Below the pieces are notes generated by a model. That model had not been told where the DNA came from. It searched no databases and saw nothing but the letters and a program-made list of their open reading frames with translations. Positions 15,564 to 23,785 of a DNA stretch of 64,000 nucleotides are shown here, piece by piece. The DNA lies in contig CAJUQM010000005.1 of the NCBI GenBank assembly GCA_910588005.1, forward strand, positions 1 through 64,000, in the 5' to 3' direction. The translations under genes were made by a program, and so were the position numbers. The stretch is from an uncultured Oscillibacter sp. Lineage in GTDB: Bacteria > Bacillota > Clostridia > Oscillospirales > Oscillospiraceae. Every line of letters starts with the position of its first letter. Within the stretch, counting starts at the first letter, position 1.

Positions 15564-17933
15564 ATGGATTACTATCGCTGTGAAAATCCGGACTGCGGCT
15601 TTGTGGCAGAATCCGAAGAACCCGACGTTTGCCCCCGCTGCGGCAGTACGTTTTTTATTGCCTTAAACGAAGAGGAGATGACTGCCGGCGACTGGGTATC
15701 GATGGGTAACCGGGCCGTAGATGAAAAGCGGGAGACCGATGCCCTGGCCTGCTACCAGCGGGCGGCGGCCCTGGATGATCCCCTCGGTCTGACCAACCTG
15801 GGCTGGTGCCTGGAGGCCGGAATCGGCGTGGAGGCGGATCCCAGACAGGCAGTGCTGCTCTACGCCCAGGCGGCCGCCAGGGAATACATGCCCGCCCTGA
15901 CCAACCTAGGCTACTGCTATACATACGGCATCGGGGTGGAAACGGACGAGGCCAAAGCGCTGGAATGCTTCCAAAAGGGTGCAGAACAGGGGTTTCCCCG
16001 GGCGCAGTTCCTGCTGGGCGAGGCCTATCACCGGGGCGCCGGTACGGAGCAGGACGATGAGGAGGCCGCCAAGTGGTACCAGTCCGCCGCATGGCTGGGG
16101 TATCCGGCCGCACAGACGGAGTTGGGCCGCTGCTTCGAGTTCGGCACCGGTGTGGAGGAGGACCTGGAGCAGGCTGTGAAGTGGTACCGGGCCGCCGCTG
16201 AGCAGGGCAGCGCCACTGGTCAGTGCTGCCTTGGCTTTTGCTATGAGGCCGGACGGGGCGTGGAACAGAGCTGGGAAGAGGCGGTGAAGTGGTACCAAAC
16301 CGCCGCGGACAGGAACTATCCCAGGGCGCAGTGCAACCTGGCCTGGTGCTATGAAAACGGAAAAGGCGTGGAGCGGAATTATACCGAGGCGGCCCGCCTC
16401 TACCGCGCCGCCGCAGACCAGGGGTATCCCCGGGGGCTGGTGTGCCTGGGCTTCTGCTATGAGCGGGGACAGGGAGTCCCCGCCAACAAGGCCGAGGCCG
16501 CGGCCTGGTACCGGAAGGCCGCCGAGGACGGCGATGAGGACGGCGCCTGCTGCCTCGGCTATCTCTATGAGACCGGCGAGGGCGTGGAGCAGAGCTGGAC
16601 TGAGGCCGTCAATTGGTACCGCAAGGCGGCGGAGCTGGGCCTGCCCCGGGGACAGTGCAACCTGGCTTGGTGCTATGAACACGGCGAGGGTGTGGAGAAA
16701 TCCCAGACGGAGGCCTTCCGCTGGTATATGGCCGCCGCGGAACAGGGATACCCCCGGGGACTTTTCAACGTGGCCCGGGACTATGACTACGGCCTAAGTC
16801 AGAAGCAGGATCAGGCGGAGGCCTGCCGCTGGTATCAAAAGGCCGCAGATGCCGATTACGCTCCCGCCATATGTGATCTGGGCGTATGTTACGAGCGGGG
16901 CGAAGGTGTGGCGCTGAGCTTTGAAAAAGCGGCAGAGCTGTACCGCAGGGCGGCCGATCTTGGCAACGCCCCGGGGCAGTGCAATCTCGGTTATCTGTAT
17001 GAAATCGGCCGGGGCGTAGAACAGAGCTGGACCGAGGCCGTCCGCTGGTATAAGGTCTCCGCAGAACAGGGGTTTCCCCGGGCGCAGTGCAACCTGGCCT
17101 GGTGCTATGAAAACGGAAAGGGCGTAGACAAAAACCTGACCCGGGCGTTCAGTTGGTACCGTAAAGCCGCGGAGCGAGGGGATCCCCGGGGCATGTTTTA
17201 CATGGGTTACTACTGCAAGCGGGGCCTGGGAACAGAACAGGATCTGAAGGCTGCCGTATCCTGGTACCAAAAAGCCGTGGACGCCGGCTATCCCCAGGCC
17301 ATGTGCAATCTCGGCGTATGCTATGAAAATGGCGAAGGCGTCGAGGAAAATCCCGCAGAGGCCGCCCGCCTGTACCGCATGGCAGCGGACAGGGACGACG
17401 CCGTCGCCCAGTGCAATTTGGGTCTTTTGTATGAAGAGGGCCGCGGCGTAAAGCAGGACTGGAACCATGCGGCGGCGTGGTATCAAAAGGCCGCAATTTC
17501 CGGTTATCCCCGGGCTATGTGCAACTTTGGCGTCTGCTGTGAGTTTGGTCATGGCGTCAAAAAAGATACGAAAGCCGCTGCGGATTGGTACCGCAAAGCG
17601 GCAGAGCAGGGCGACAGAACCGCCGCCTGCAACCTGGGCTATCTCTATGAGACCGGTGTAGGCGTAGAGCAGAACTGGAGCGAAGCCGTCCGATGGTATC
17701 AAATTGCTGCGGATCAGGAGAGCGCCCGTGCCCGGCACAACCTTGCCTGGTGCTATGAAAATGGCATGGGCGTAAAAAAAGATCTGGCAAAGGCCCAGGA
17801 GCTATACCGGGCCGCCGCAGATCAGGGGTTTCAAGAAGCGGCAGAGGCCCTGGAGCGGCTGAAGGAGGGCAAGCCTGAAAAAAAGAAAAGCGGTTTTTTG
17901 AAGGGTCTTTTCAGCGGCGAGCATGGCAAATAA
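15564..17933 (+). CDS. Zinc-ribbon protein with 19 Sel1-like repeats
   Basis: A 789-residue repeat protein. Residues 1-32 form a rubredoxin-like zinc ribbon (CENPDCG...CPRCG). From about residue 60 to 760 there are 19 tandem 36-residue Sel1-like (TPR-related) units with the pattern LGxCYExGxGVExxxxxAxxWYxxAAxxG, then a short basic tail. Such solenoids usually bind other proteins. The ATG at 15564 follows AGGAG by 8 bases; the GTG at 15555 overlaps that ribosome site and is less likely. No signal peptide is seen, so it is cytoplasmic. Several units are nearly identical at DNA level, suggesting recent internal duplication. The partner is unknown. Confidence 0.93.
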   Translation: MDYYRCENPDCGFVAESEEPDVCPRCGSTFFIALNEEEMTAGDWVSMGNRAVDEKRETDALACYQRAAALDDPLGLTNLGWCLEAGIGVEADPRQAVLLYAQAAAREYMPALTNLGYCYTYGIGVETDEAKALECFQKGAEQGFPRAQFLLGEAYHRGAGTEQDDEEAAKWYQSAAWLGYPAAQTELGRCFEFGTGVEEDLEQAVKWYRAAAEQGSATGQCCLGFCYEAGRGVEQSWEEAVKWYQTAADRNYPRAQCNLAWCYENGKGVERNYTEAARLYRAAADQGYPRGLVCLGFCYERGQGVPANKAEAAAWYRKAAEDGDEDGACCLGYLYETGEGVEQSWTEAVNWYRKAAELGLPRGQCNLAWCYEHGEGVEKSQTEAFRWYMAAAEQGYPRGLFNVARDYDYGLSQKQDQAEACRWYQKAADADYAPAICDLGVCYERGEGVALSFEKAAELYRRAADLGNAPGQCNLGYLYEIGRGVEQSWTEAVRWYKVSAEQGFPRAQCNLAWCYENGKGVDKNLTRAFSWYRKAAERGDPRGMFYMGYYCKRGLGTEQDLKAAVSWYQKAVDAGYPQAMCNLGVCYENGEGVEENPAEAARLYRMAADRDDAVAQCNLGLLYEEGRGVKQDWNHAAAWYQKAAISGYPRAMCNFGVCCEFGHGVKKDTKAAADWYRKAAEQGDRTAACNLGYLYETGVGVEQNWSEAVRWYQIAADQESARARHNLAWCYENGMGVKKDLAKAQELYRAAADQGFQEAAEALERLKEGKPEKKKSGFLKGLFSGEHGK
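15750..17840 (+). repeat. Array of 19 tandem 108-bp coding repeats
   Basis: The Sel1 units repeat with a 108-bp period. Close DNA copies include the AACCTGGCCTGGTGCTATG blocks near 16336 and 17091, which are followed by matching GAAAACGGAAA stretches, and the GGCGTGGAGCAGAGCTGG blocks near 16256, 16580 and 17015. Confidence 0.85.
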
Positions 17934-17973
17934 TCGCCTTGAAAAATTTATTTTAAAAAGCGGAAAAATGCTC

Positions 17974-18001
17974 TTGACAAAATCTCTCTTTTCTGTATAA
18001 T
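17974..18001 (+). promoter_or_regulatory. Promoter of tRNA-Gln
   Basis: TTGACA (17974-17979), 16 bp, TATAAT (17996-18001), 29 bp before the mature tRNA. Confidence 0.88.
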
Positions 18002-18030
18002 AATATCTGTTCGCTGAGGCGGACAGATAT

Positions 18031-18104
18031 AGCGGGTTTGTGTAAAGGTAGCACAGCAGACTCTGACTCTGTATGTGAGGGTTCGAATCCTTCACCCGCT
18101 GCCA
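18031..18104 (+). tRNA. tRNA-Gln (anticodon CTG)
   Basis: A complete 74-nt cloverleaf with encoded CCA: acceptor AGCGGGT/ACCCGCT, D arm GTG...CAC, anticodon stem GCAGA/TCTGT with loop CTCTGAC, T arm GAGGG-TTCGAAT-CCTTC and discriminator G. The anticodon CTG reads CAG codons. Confidence 0.95.
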
Positions 18105-18109
18105 GCTCA

Positions 18110-18173
18110 AAAATTCCTGCCATTGTTCTGTTTTCGGTTCCGTCGGAAACTGCACTCTGGTGGGAATTTTTTT
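18110..18173 (+). terminator. Terminator of tRNA-Gln
   Basis: AAAATTCCTGCCA pairs (two G-T pairs) with TGGTGGGAATTTT, enclosing a second small hairpin, and ends in eight T. Confidence 0.65.
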
Positions 18174-18323
18174 TGTCTTCAGGCGGGAACCGCTTCACTG
18201 GGTTCCCTGTTGAGGGGAACGCAGAGAGCATAGATCCGGAATGTCCGGCTATTCCACAGTTAATTGACCTCGCTTTTCCTACGGGTCTATTGGGAAGAGT
18301 GGTCTATCATATTTGAAAATCTA

Positions 18324-18484
18324 GGCCTTGTTTGAAAATTGGCGGAATACCGGATTGAGACAGATTTTTTCGTCAGGCAAGGCGATTTTCCGCAGGAATC
18401 CTGACGGATTTCAAGGAAAATCAACGAAGTCCTGGTGAAAAAAGATGCCCAGAGACGGCGTTTTGTCATTTTTCAAACAAGGCC
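18324..18484 (+). mobile_element. Miniature inverted-repeat element, copy 2
   Basis: 161 bp bounded by GGCCTTGTTTGAAAA and its inverted copy, with TA duplications at 18322-18323 and 18485-18486. The internal stem is GATTTTCC (18384-18391) with GGAAAATC (18415-18422). By eye it is about 96% identical to copy 3 (26609-26770, opposite orientation). It has no coding capacity. Confidence 0.9.
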
Positions 18485-18644
18485 TAGGCTAAAATAAAAC
18501 TTTTACCATGGGGAAGTAAAAATAGAGGGACCAAAAAACTCATTGCCACCTTGCCAATCTCACTCTGATCTCTGGGGAAATCCCCGGTGCAAACGCAGAA
18601 AAATAAATGCCGATATACCCCAGGCGCGGCCCTTGGCATCGGCA

Positions 18645-18680
18645 AAAAGGAGAGACAGGCCTTGGCCTGTCTCTCCTTTT
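18645..18680 (-). terminator. Terminator of the Cys-rich protein gene
   Basis: AAAGGAGAGACAGGC pairs with GCCTGTCTCTCCTTT around a short loop. On the minus strand it ends in five T. Confidence 0.85.
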
Positions 18681-18701
18681 CAGTGTCGGGCAGTCTGTCT
18701 C

Positions 18702-19052
18702 TCAGCAGCCGCATCCACAGCCGCAATTGCAGTTCCCGCTCTCCTCGGTGCACTCGATGCTTGGCTCACCACTGGCCATAGTCACACCGTAACGGATAGG
18801 TACAGACACGCACACCTGCTGCTTAAAGGTCAGTGTGCAGCTGGTTCCGCCGCAGTCGGTAGTACAGGTGACACAGGGACTGCCCTGGCAGGTCACCGTA
18901 GGCGTTCCCATAACGGCGGTGGGATTCAGCGTCAAGGGCGCGGCGATATCCACACACTGTGTGGCCACCTTATTGCAGCTGCCGGGCGGGCAGGACTCCT
19001 CCGGCGGGCAGGGTTGAAGCGGCTTATGCTCATAGGCTTCATTGATTCGCAA
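18702..19052 (-). CDS. Cysteine-rich small protein with CNCGCGCGC tail
   Basis: An unrecognised 116-residue protein with about 18 cysteines. The N-terminal part has CPPEESCPPGSC; the middle (about 35-95) alternates Thr/Val/Cys as in a small beta-sandwich (TPTVTCQGSPCVTCTTDC); the end is NCNCGCGCGC. The start is TTG at 19052 with GAGGGAG 5 bases upstream. There is no signal peptide. Comparable Cys-rich proteins of spore formers are often coat or exosporium components, so a disulfide-crosslinked spore or surface protein is a reasonable but untested guess. It is monocistronic with a strong terminator. Confidence 0.7.
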   Translation of the reverse strand: MRINEAYEHKPLQPCPPEESCPPGSCNKVATQCVDIAAPLTLNPTAVMGTPTVTCQGSPCVTCTTDCGGTSCTLTFKQQVCVSVPIRYGVTMASGEPSIECTEESGNCNCGCGCGC

Positions 19053-19157
19053 AGAAGCTCCCTCATTTCCTGGAAATTATATCCGGCTGTTTCCGAATAC
19101 ACCCCATTCTATGCCAATGGGACGATTCCCGCTCCCGGCTCTCCTTGGAAAAATCCT

Positions 19158-19186
19158 TTGCAGCTTTTTCCAGACTGTGTTATAAT
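19158..19186 (+). promoter_or_regulatory. Promoter of the first MATE gene
   Basis: TTGCAG (19158-19163), 17 bp, TATAAT (19181-19186). Confidence 0.85.
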
Positions 19187-19246
19187 TTTATAAAAAGGAG
19201 TCGAGAACTGCCGTAGGGCGGGCCATCCCAGAGAAAAGAGGATCAT

Positions 19247-20587
19247 ATGGACGAAAAGCAGGAACAAAAATTTCATCAGATGACGGAGACTCCGGTCAGC
19301 GCGCTGATCTGCCGCCTGGCGCTTCCCTGTATCATCAGCATGCTGGTTACCGCTTTCTACAACATGGCAGATACGTTTTTTGTGGGGATGCTGAAGAGCA
19401 ACAGCGCCACCGGAGCCGTAGGCGTGGTCTTTTCCCTGATGGCTATTATTCAGGCTGTCGGCTTTTTCTTCGGCCACGGCAGCGGCAACTTTATTTCCCG
19501 GGAGCTGGGCCGGCAAAATTTTGAAGAGGCCTCCAATATGGCGGCCACCGGCTTCTTTTCCGCCATTGCGGCGGGCGTGCTGATCTGTATCCTGGGGCAG
19601 ATCTTCCTGGAACCCCTGGCCACGCTTCTCGGTTCCACTCCCACGATTCTCCCCTATACCAAGGCATACCTCCGGGTCATTCTCTTCGGCGCGCCTTGGA
19701 TGACCTCCTCCCTGGTCTTGAACAATCAGCTGCGCTATCAGGGCAGCGCAGCCTATGCGATGGTAGGCATCGCCAGCGGTGCGGTATTAAACATCGGTTT
19801 GGACCCGCTTTTGATCTTTACCTTTGATCTGGGCGTAGCCGGGGCGGCCTGGGCCACCATCATTAGTCAATTCGTCAGCTTTTGCCTGCTGCTGACCGGC
19901 TGTTCCCGAGGCGGCAATCTGCACATCCACGTCTCCCGGATTCAGCGGAAGTGGTCTTACTATGAGATGATTATCAAGGGCGGACTGCCCTCCCTGGCGA
20001 GACAGGGACTTGCCAGCGTAGCCACCATCTGCCTCAACAGGGCCATGCGCCCCTATGGAGACGCAGCCATTGCCGCAATGGGTGTGGTCCAGCGGATCAC
20101 GATGTTCGGCGGCTCCGCAATGATCGGTTTTGGTCAGGGCTTTCAGCCGGTCTGCGGCTTTAACTACGGCGCTAAGCTCTACAGCCGGGTAAAGGAGGGG
20201 TTTTGGTTTTGCGTCAAGTCCTCCACCATTTTTTTGCTGGCGGTCAGCGCCGCAGGCTTTGCCTTCGCCCCTCAGCTTATCGCCTTGTTTCGGGATGATC
20301 CGGACGTCATCGCCTGCGGCTCGGCAGCCTTACGGTTCCAGTGCGTCACCCTCTGCCTCTCCGGCCGGATTGTTATGAGCAATATGATGCTTCAAACGAT
20401 CGGAAAGACCGCCTCCGCCACCTTCTTAGCCATGGCACGGCAGGGAATTTTTTTCATCCCTTTGATCTATCTTCTCTCCCGCTGCCTTGGACTGGCGGGC
20501 GTCCAGATGACACAGTCTGCCGCCGATTGTCTCGCTTTTCTCTGTGCCGTCCCTCTCTCGCAAAAGGCTCTCCGGGAAATGATTTGA
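19247..20587 (+). CDS. MATE family efflux transporter
   Basis: A 446-residue membrane protein with about 12 helices in two related halves. PCIISMLVTAFYNMADTFFVGML near residue 28 and the second-half block GLPSLARQGLASVATICLN are typical of the DinF/NorM-like multidrug and toxin extrusion family, which exports drugs or metabolites in exchange for Na+ or H+. AGAGGAT precedes the ATG. Transcribed alone from 19158. The substrate cannot be read from sequence. A second MATE of a different subtype lies at 54481. Confidence 0.92.
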   Translation: MDEKQEQKFHQMTETPVSALICRLALPCIISMLVTAFYNMADTFFVGMLKSNSATGAVGVVFSLMAIIQAVGFFFGHGSGNFISRELGRQNFEEASNMAATGFFSAIAAGVLICILGQIFLEPLATLLGSTPTILPYTKAYLRVILFGAPWMTSSLVLNNQLRYQGSAAYAMVGIASGAVLNIGLDPLLIFTFDLGVAGAAWATIISQFVSFCLLLTGCSRGGNLHIHVSRIQRKWSYYEMIIKGGLPSLARQGLASVATICLNRAMRPYGDAAIAAMGVVQRITMFGGSAMIGFGQGFQPVCGFNYGAKLYSRVKEGFWFCVKSSTIFLLAVSAAGFAFAPQLIALFRDDPDVIACGSAALRFQCVTLCLSGRIVMSNMMLQTIGKTASATFLAMARQGIFFIPLIYLLSRCLGLAGVQMTQSAADCLAFLCAVPLSQKALREMI

Positions 20588-20614
20588 TCCAATGCCTCCC
20601 AGTTGGCCAGATTT

Positions 20615-20630
20615 TACGCAAACGTTTTAG
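20615..20630. promoter_or_regulatory. LacI-family-type operator, copy 1
   Basis: TACGCAAACGTTTTAG, with a palindromic AAACGTTT core, lies just after the MATE gene. A second site lies at 20779. Confidence 0.4.
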
Positions 20631-20700
20631 TTCTATATCGTGAAATCATACAGTTTATTCTTGACTTATTATGCTGAATGTGGAATTTTCTGGAATCCTA

Positions 20701-20729
20701 TTGACTTTTTTTACAGAATACCACATAAT
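20701..20729 (+). promoter_or_regulatory. Candidate promoter in the long intergenic region
   Basis: TTGACT (20701-20706), 17 bp, CATAAT (20724-20729), placed between the two AAACGTTT palindromes. No coding gene follows. Confidence 0.5.
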
Positions 20730-20778
20730 GATATTGTTCCTGAGGTCAAGAAATGGGAAATTTTCTTTTCCACTCCTT

Positions 20779-20792
20779 TGAAAACGTTTACG
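20779..20792. promoter_or_regulatory. cre-like / LacI-family operator, copy 2
   Basis: TGAAAACGTTTACG fits the CcpA cre consensus TGWAANCGNTNWCA at 13 of 14 positions. Its centre is 162 bp from the first palindrome, a spacing compatible with looping. Confidence 0.5.
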
Positions 20793-20935
20793 CAACTGAT
20801 CTCTGTCCGTGGTACATTTACCCCATGATGGCGGGATTCCGCCGGATGTTCTTCCCTGGCGGGGTCCCCCCCCCTTCTCCTGTTATCCCTGCGTGCAAAA
20901 GGTTTGCGCGCCTGTTTCTCCTTTCCTTCTTTTAT

Positions 20936-20977
20936 AGATACACAGCCCTTGCTTTGGCAGAAGCAAGGGCTGTGTAT
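20936..20977 (+). terminator. Long perfect hairpin, probable terminator
   Basis: GATACACAGCCCTTGCTT pairs with AAGCAAGGGCTGTGTATC around a short loop. The following ATCATTTTCCC is only moderately T-rich, so termination is likely but not certain. Confidence 0.6.
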
Positions 20978-21262
20978 CATTTTCCCAAAATTTACGAGGC
21001 ACATTTTCAATTCTCAAAAAGCATTTGCAAGAGGGCGGTTAATAACCACACCTGCAGCCGTGCCTTCCAGGCTGCCTTTCTTCTTGGCCGCACCTCTCCC
21101 TGCGAAGAAATCCCTATTTACGCCGGGAATCGAGACTCCCCTTTTCGCCGTTTTCGTTACTATTTTGTTACTCTTTGAATTTCAATATGTAGGTTTTTCC
21201 TGTCGCACCCTGTCTTTTTCCGCCGAAAGTGGGGCTTAATATCCTATTTTACCGCCAAAACC

Positions 21263-21291
21263 TTGACAAAAGTGGGGGTTGTGTGTATACT
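21263..21291 (+). promoter_or_regulatory. Promoter of the YabE-like gene
   Basis: TTGACA (21263-21268), 17 bp, TATACT (21286-21291), about 95 bp before the start. Confidence 0.85.
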
Positions 21292-21386
21292 TAATTCAGT
21301 TTCCGAGCCGGTAACAAAAGTTACAATTTCTTTTTCGTCCCTTCCGGCGGCGTTTGGTTCGGAGATTTTTTTCAGGAGGTACCATT

Positions 21387-22433
21387 GTGATCACACAAAC
21401 TCTGCGAAAAAAACTGTACGAATTTTGGAGATGCAGCGGCATCAATCTCTTTACGGCGGCCATTGTCCTGTGCACCGCTCTGGTCATCACGAACCGGGCC
21501 GGCGGCATCTATATCGTCAGCGGTGTGGAGGATACCGCCATCGTGTTGGATGGAAACGGCAAGGCTCCGGATCTTGCCAGCAAACTGATCTACACATCCA
21601 ACGGCAGCAAGGGCTACGACGTGTGCCTGCGTCTTGGCCAAACTGTCACGGTCCATTACAACGGCGAGACGTTCACTGTCAGATCCCAGAGGGAACCCAT
21701 TACTAAGACACTTCACCGCCTGCAGATTGTCCCCGGTCCGCTGGAGATGATCGGGGTCGATTTCAATGAAAACGGCGTGGAAATCACGGTGTCTTCGGAC
21801 CTCTCCTACTACGAGCACGTGGTAGAAGAGGTTGCCTACGAAACTGTGCGGGTGGCCAATCCCAAGATGGAACAGGGCACGGAAAAAGTGGTTCAGGAGG
21901 GGGCTGACGGCATCCGCAGCTCTATCTACGAAGTGGTCTGGTCCAACGGCCAGGAGATTGCCCGCCAGTTCGTGGAGGAATTGGACAGTACCGCTGTGGA
22001 CAAAATCGTGGAATACGGCACTGCCGTCCCTGTCAAGGAGATTCCCGCGGCTTTTCCCTCCAACAATTCCCCTATCGCCAGCGTCTCCACCAATGCCGAC
22101 GGCAGCGGCATCTTAACCCTGTCCTCCGGTGAAAAGCTGAGCTTCTCCAGCGTGAAAAACATGACCGCTACCGCCTATACCGCCGGATACGACGGCGCGG
22201 ACTATTGTACGGCCACCGGCACCACTGTCCGGGTGGGTACCGTGGCCGTGGACAAAAAGGTGATTCCCCTGGGAACCAAGATGTATATCGTCACAAACGA
22301 CGGAATTGTCTACGGTACCGCTGTGGCCGAGGATACCGGCGTACGAGGCAACAAAGTGGACTTGTACTTTAACACGTATCAGGAGTGCATCAATTTTGGA
22401 CGCCGCAGCTGCCGGGTCTATATTTTGAAATAA
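21387..22433 (+). CDS. YabE-like G5 and 3D domain cell-wall protein
   Basis: A 348-residue membrane-anchored extracellular protein. A single hydrophobic segment (about 16-36) is followed by DUF348-type ubiquitin-like repeats (TVHYNGETFTVRSQ), a G5 domain (about 150-215) and a C-terminal 3D domain (TATAYTAGYDGADYCTATG ... AEDTGVRGNKVDLYF) with the three conserved Asp. 3D domains are lytic-transglycosylase-like and act on peptidoglycan, as in the Rpf/YabE group. The start is GTG at 21387 with AGGAGG 7 bases upstream. In Bacillus yabE lies next to ksgA; here rsmA follows 1.3 kb away, so remnants of that synteny persist. Confidence 0.9.
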   Translation: MITQTLRKKLYEFWRCSGINLFTAAIVLCTALVITNRAGGIYIVSGVEDTAIVLDGNGKAPDLASKLIYTSNGSKGYDVCLRLGQTVTVHYNGETFTVRSQREPITKTLHRLQIVPGPLEMIGVDFNENGVEITVSSDLSYYEHVVEEVAYETVRVANPKMEQGTEKVVQEGADGIRSSIYEVVWSNGQEIARQFVEELDSTAVDKIVEYGTAVPVKEIPAAFPSNNSPIASVSTNADGSGILTLSSGEKLSFSSVKNMTATAYTAGYDGADYCTATGTTVRVGTVAVDKKVIPLGTKMYIVTNDGIVYGTAVAEDTGVRGNKVDLYFNTYQECINFGRRSCRVYILK

Positions 22434-22447
22434 CGCCGTACAGTTTT

Positions 22448-22480
22448 GCCCCGGCGCAGAGGATCTGCGCCGGGGCATCT
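22448..22480 (+). terminator. Terminator between the YabE-like gene and the HAD gene
   Basis: GCCCCGGCGCAG and complement form a 12-bp stem with a five-base loop, followed by TCTTCTTCT. It can serve both convergent genes. Confidence 0.75.
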
Positions 22481-22500
22481 TCTTCTATTCTCTAACTGCT

Positions 22501-23187
22501 CTACAGGGTCTCCAGCAGCGGCGGTAGCTGCTCCAGGGCGGTAATCTCATAGTCCGGAACAATGTCCGGGCGAGAGGGTCTTTTATGGGGGTTGAACCAG
22601 CAGGTGCGGATTCCCGCGTTTCTGCCGCCCCGGATATCGGAGGTCAGACTGTCTCCCACGATCAGGGCAGCCTCCCTGGAAAAGCCGGGAATCGCGGAGA
22701 AACATTTTTCAAAAAAGGCCGGGCTGGGTTTGTCAGCCCCCAGTTCCTGAGAAATGAACATCTTCCGGAAATACCGGGAGATCCCGGCGCTCTCCATCCG
22801 TCTATGCTGTACCTCAGGGGCGCCGTTGGAAGCCAGATACAGGTCATACCGGGGAAACAGCGCCTCTAACAGCGCCTCTGCCCCGGGAATAAACCAGTGT
22901 CCCTCCGCCAAGTGGCTCTCATACCGCTCGCAGGTTCTCTTGGCGGACCGGTCCAGCCCCAGCTCTTTAAAAAGAATATCAAAACGCCCCACCATAACCT
23001 GCTGCCGGGTCAGAATCCCCTCCTCTAACAACTCCCACTGGGCGGCGTTGATGGCGTGATAGCGGCTGAGAATGCCGCTGTCCGCCGGCGCATCCATCTC
23101 TGCCAGCGTCTTTCGCAGGGCCTCGGCCTCAGCCCGGGTAAAGTCTAAAATTGTGTCGTCCAAATCCAAAAAAATCGTCTTCAACAC
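22501..23187 (-). CDS. YjjG-family HAD nucleotidase
   Basis: A 228-residue HAD phosphatase of the YjjG type, which dephosphorylates non-canonical pyrimidine nucleotides. Motif I is FLDLDDTILDF; motif II is LASNGAPEVQHRR, the typical YjjG TNG-like block; motif III K and IV are DKPSPAFF and GDSLTSDIRGG. The start is GTG at 23187, with AGGGAG about 8 bases upstream; the longer TTG at 23217 overlaps the GNAT gene. It follows the GNAT gene by 26 bp and shares its promoter. Confidence 0.85.
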   Translation of the reverse strand: MLKTIFLDLDDTILDFTRAEAEALRKTLAEMDAPADSGILSRYHAINAAQWELLEEGILTRQQVMVGRFDILFKELGLDRSAKRTCERYESHLAEGHWFIPGAEALLEALFPRYDLYLASNGAPEVQHRRMESAGISRYFRKMFISQELGADKPSPAFFEKCFSAIPGFSREAALIVGDSLTSDIRGGRNAGIRTCWFNPHKRPSRPDIVPDYEITALEQLPPLLETL

Positions 23188-23213
23188 CTGACTCTCTCCC
23201 TCCTCTCTATTTC

Positions 23214-23648
23214 TCAACGGACGTCCGCTCTCCAGACCATCCGGTATTCCATCTCTCCGGTGTTCTCATCTATTCCCTCCCCCTCAACCTGAAAGCCCTC
23301 CCGGCGGTAAAATGCGGCGGCCCTGCTGTTTCTCTGATATACGCACAGCGTCAGGCGGTTGTTGGCGGCCTTAGCATGGTCCAGCAGCTGCTTCCCCAGA
23401 CCTTGTGCACGGACCGGCCCCCAGATAAAAAGGCCCTCGATCCGCTCGCCGTTGAGACCCAAAAACCCCTGGAGTTCCCCCTCCTCACCTTGAAAGACGA
23501 AGATCTTTGCCTGGGGAAGCATCGCCTTTACCGGCGCCAGCTGTCCCTGCCAATACTGCCTGGGGATAAAACTGTGGGCCTGAAGATTGGCCTCCAGCCA
23601 AATCTCCACCACCCGATCCAAATCGCCACTTTGAAACTCCCGTATCAT
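23214..23648 (-). CDS. GNAT family N-acetyltransferase
   Basis: A 144-residue acetyl-CoA-dependent acetyltransferase. The acetyl-CoA binding motif A is FIWGPVRAQGLGKQLLDHAK (about residues 74-93), followed by NRLTLCVYQRNSRAAAFYRREGF, the usual motif B. The N-terminus MIREFQSGDLDRVVEIW is standard. A GGGAGGG site precedes the ATG. It is first in a two-gene unit with the HAD nucleotidase. The substrate is unknown. Confidence 0.9.
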   Translation of the reverse strand: MIREFQSGDLDRVVEIWLEANLQAHSFIPRQYWQGQLAPVKAMLPQAKIFVFQGEEGELQGFLGLNGERIEGLFIWGPVRAQGLGKQLLDHAKAANNRLTLCVYQRNSRAAAFYRREGFQVEGEGIDENTGEMEYRMVWRADVR

Positions 23649-23686
23649 ACCATGCCCTCCCCGCTCTATTCTATCATGCAGACACC

Positions 23687-23715
23687 AGTATATCAGTCCC
23701 CGGCCTCCCGGTCAA
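23687..23715 (-). promoter_or_regulatory. Promoter of the GNAT-HAD unit
   Basis: On the minus strand TTGACC (23710-23715), 17 bp, TATACT (23687-23692). It is back to back with the rsmA promoter; the two -35 boxes are 6 bp apart. Confidence 0.78.
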
Positions 23716-23721
23716 CAGGGC

Positions 23722-23749
23722 TTGCAAAGGGTGCTTTTTCTGGTATACT
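23722..23749 (+). promoter_or_regulatory. Promoter of rsmA
   Basis: TTGCAA (23722-23727), 16 bp, TATACT (23744-23749). Confidence 0.78.
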
Positions 23750-23785
23750 GAATTATAAAATTTTCGGGAAAGGCGGCGTCCCCTT

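Larger units (their letters stand above)
18105..18701. other. Gene-free stretch of about 600 bp after tRNA-Gln
   Basis: It contains the tRNA terminator (18110-18173), about 150 bp with no recognised feature, miniature element copy 2 (18324-18484) and the minus-strand terminator at 18645-18680. No coding sequence was supported. Confidence 0.7.
20588..21386. other. Gene-free stretch of about 800 bp, possible non-coding transcript
   Basis: The longest non-coding stretch of the window, and locally AT-rich. It contains two LacI-family-type palindromes (AAACGTTT cores at 20620-20627 and 20782-20789), a promoter TTGACT-17-CATAAT at 20701-20729, a perfect long hairpin at 20936-20977 and the promoter of the downstream YabE-like gene. 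A short transcript from about 20736 to 20980 is conceivable. No credible protein was found. Confidence 0.5.

Noticed and set aside
15906..17738. Long repetitive minus-strand frames opposite the Sel1 gene
   Set aside because: They only reflect the 108-bp coding repeat read backwards.
15750..17840. Tandem repeats that could suggest a CRISPR array
   Set aside because: The period is 108 bp, spacers are absent and the repeats encode Sel1 units in one open frame.
20753..21178. A 141-codon plus-strand frame in the long intergenic region
   Set aside because: No ribosome site, it reads through a perfect 18-bp hairpin, and the composition is not protein-like.
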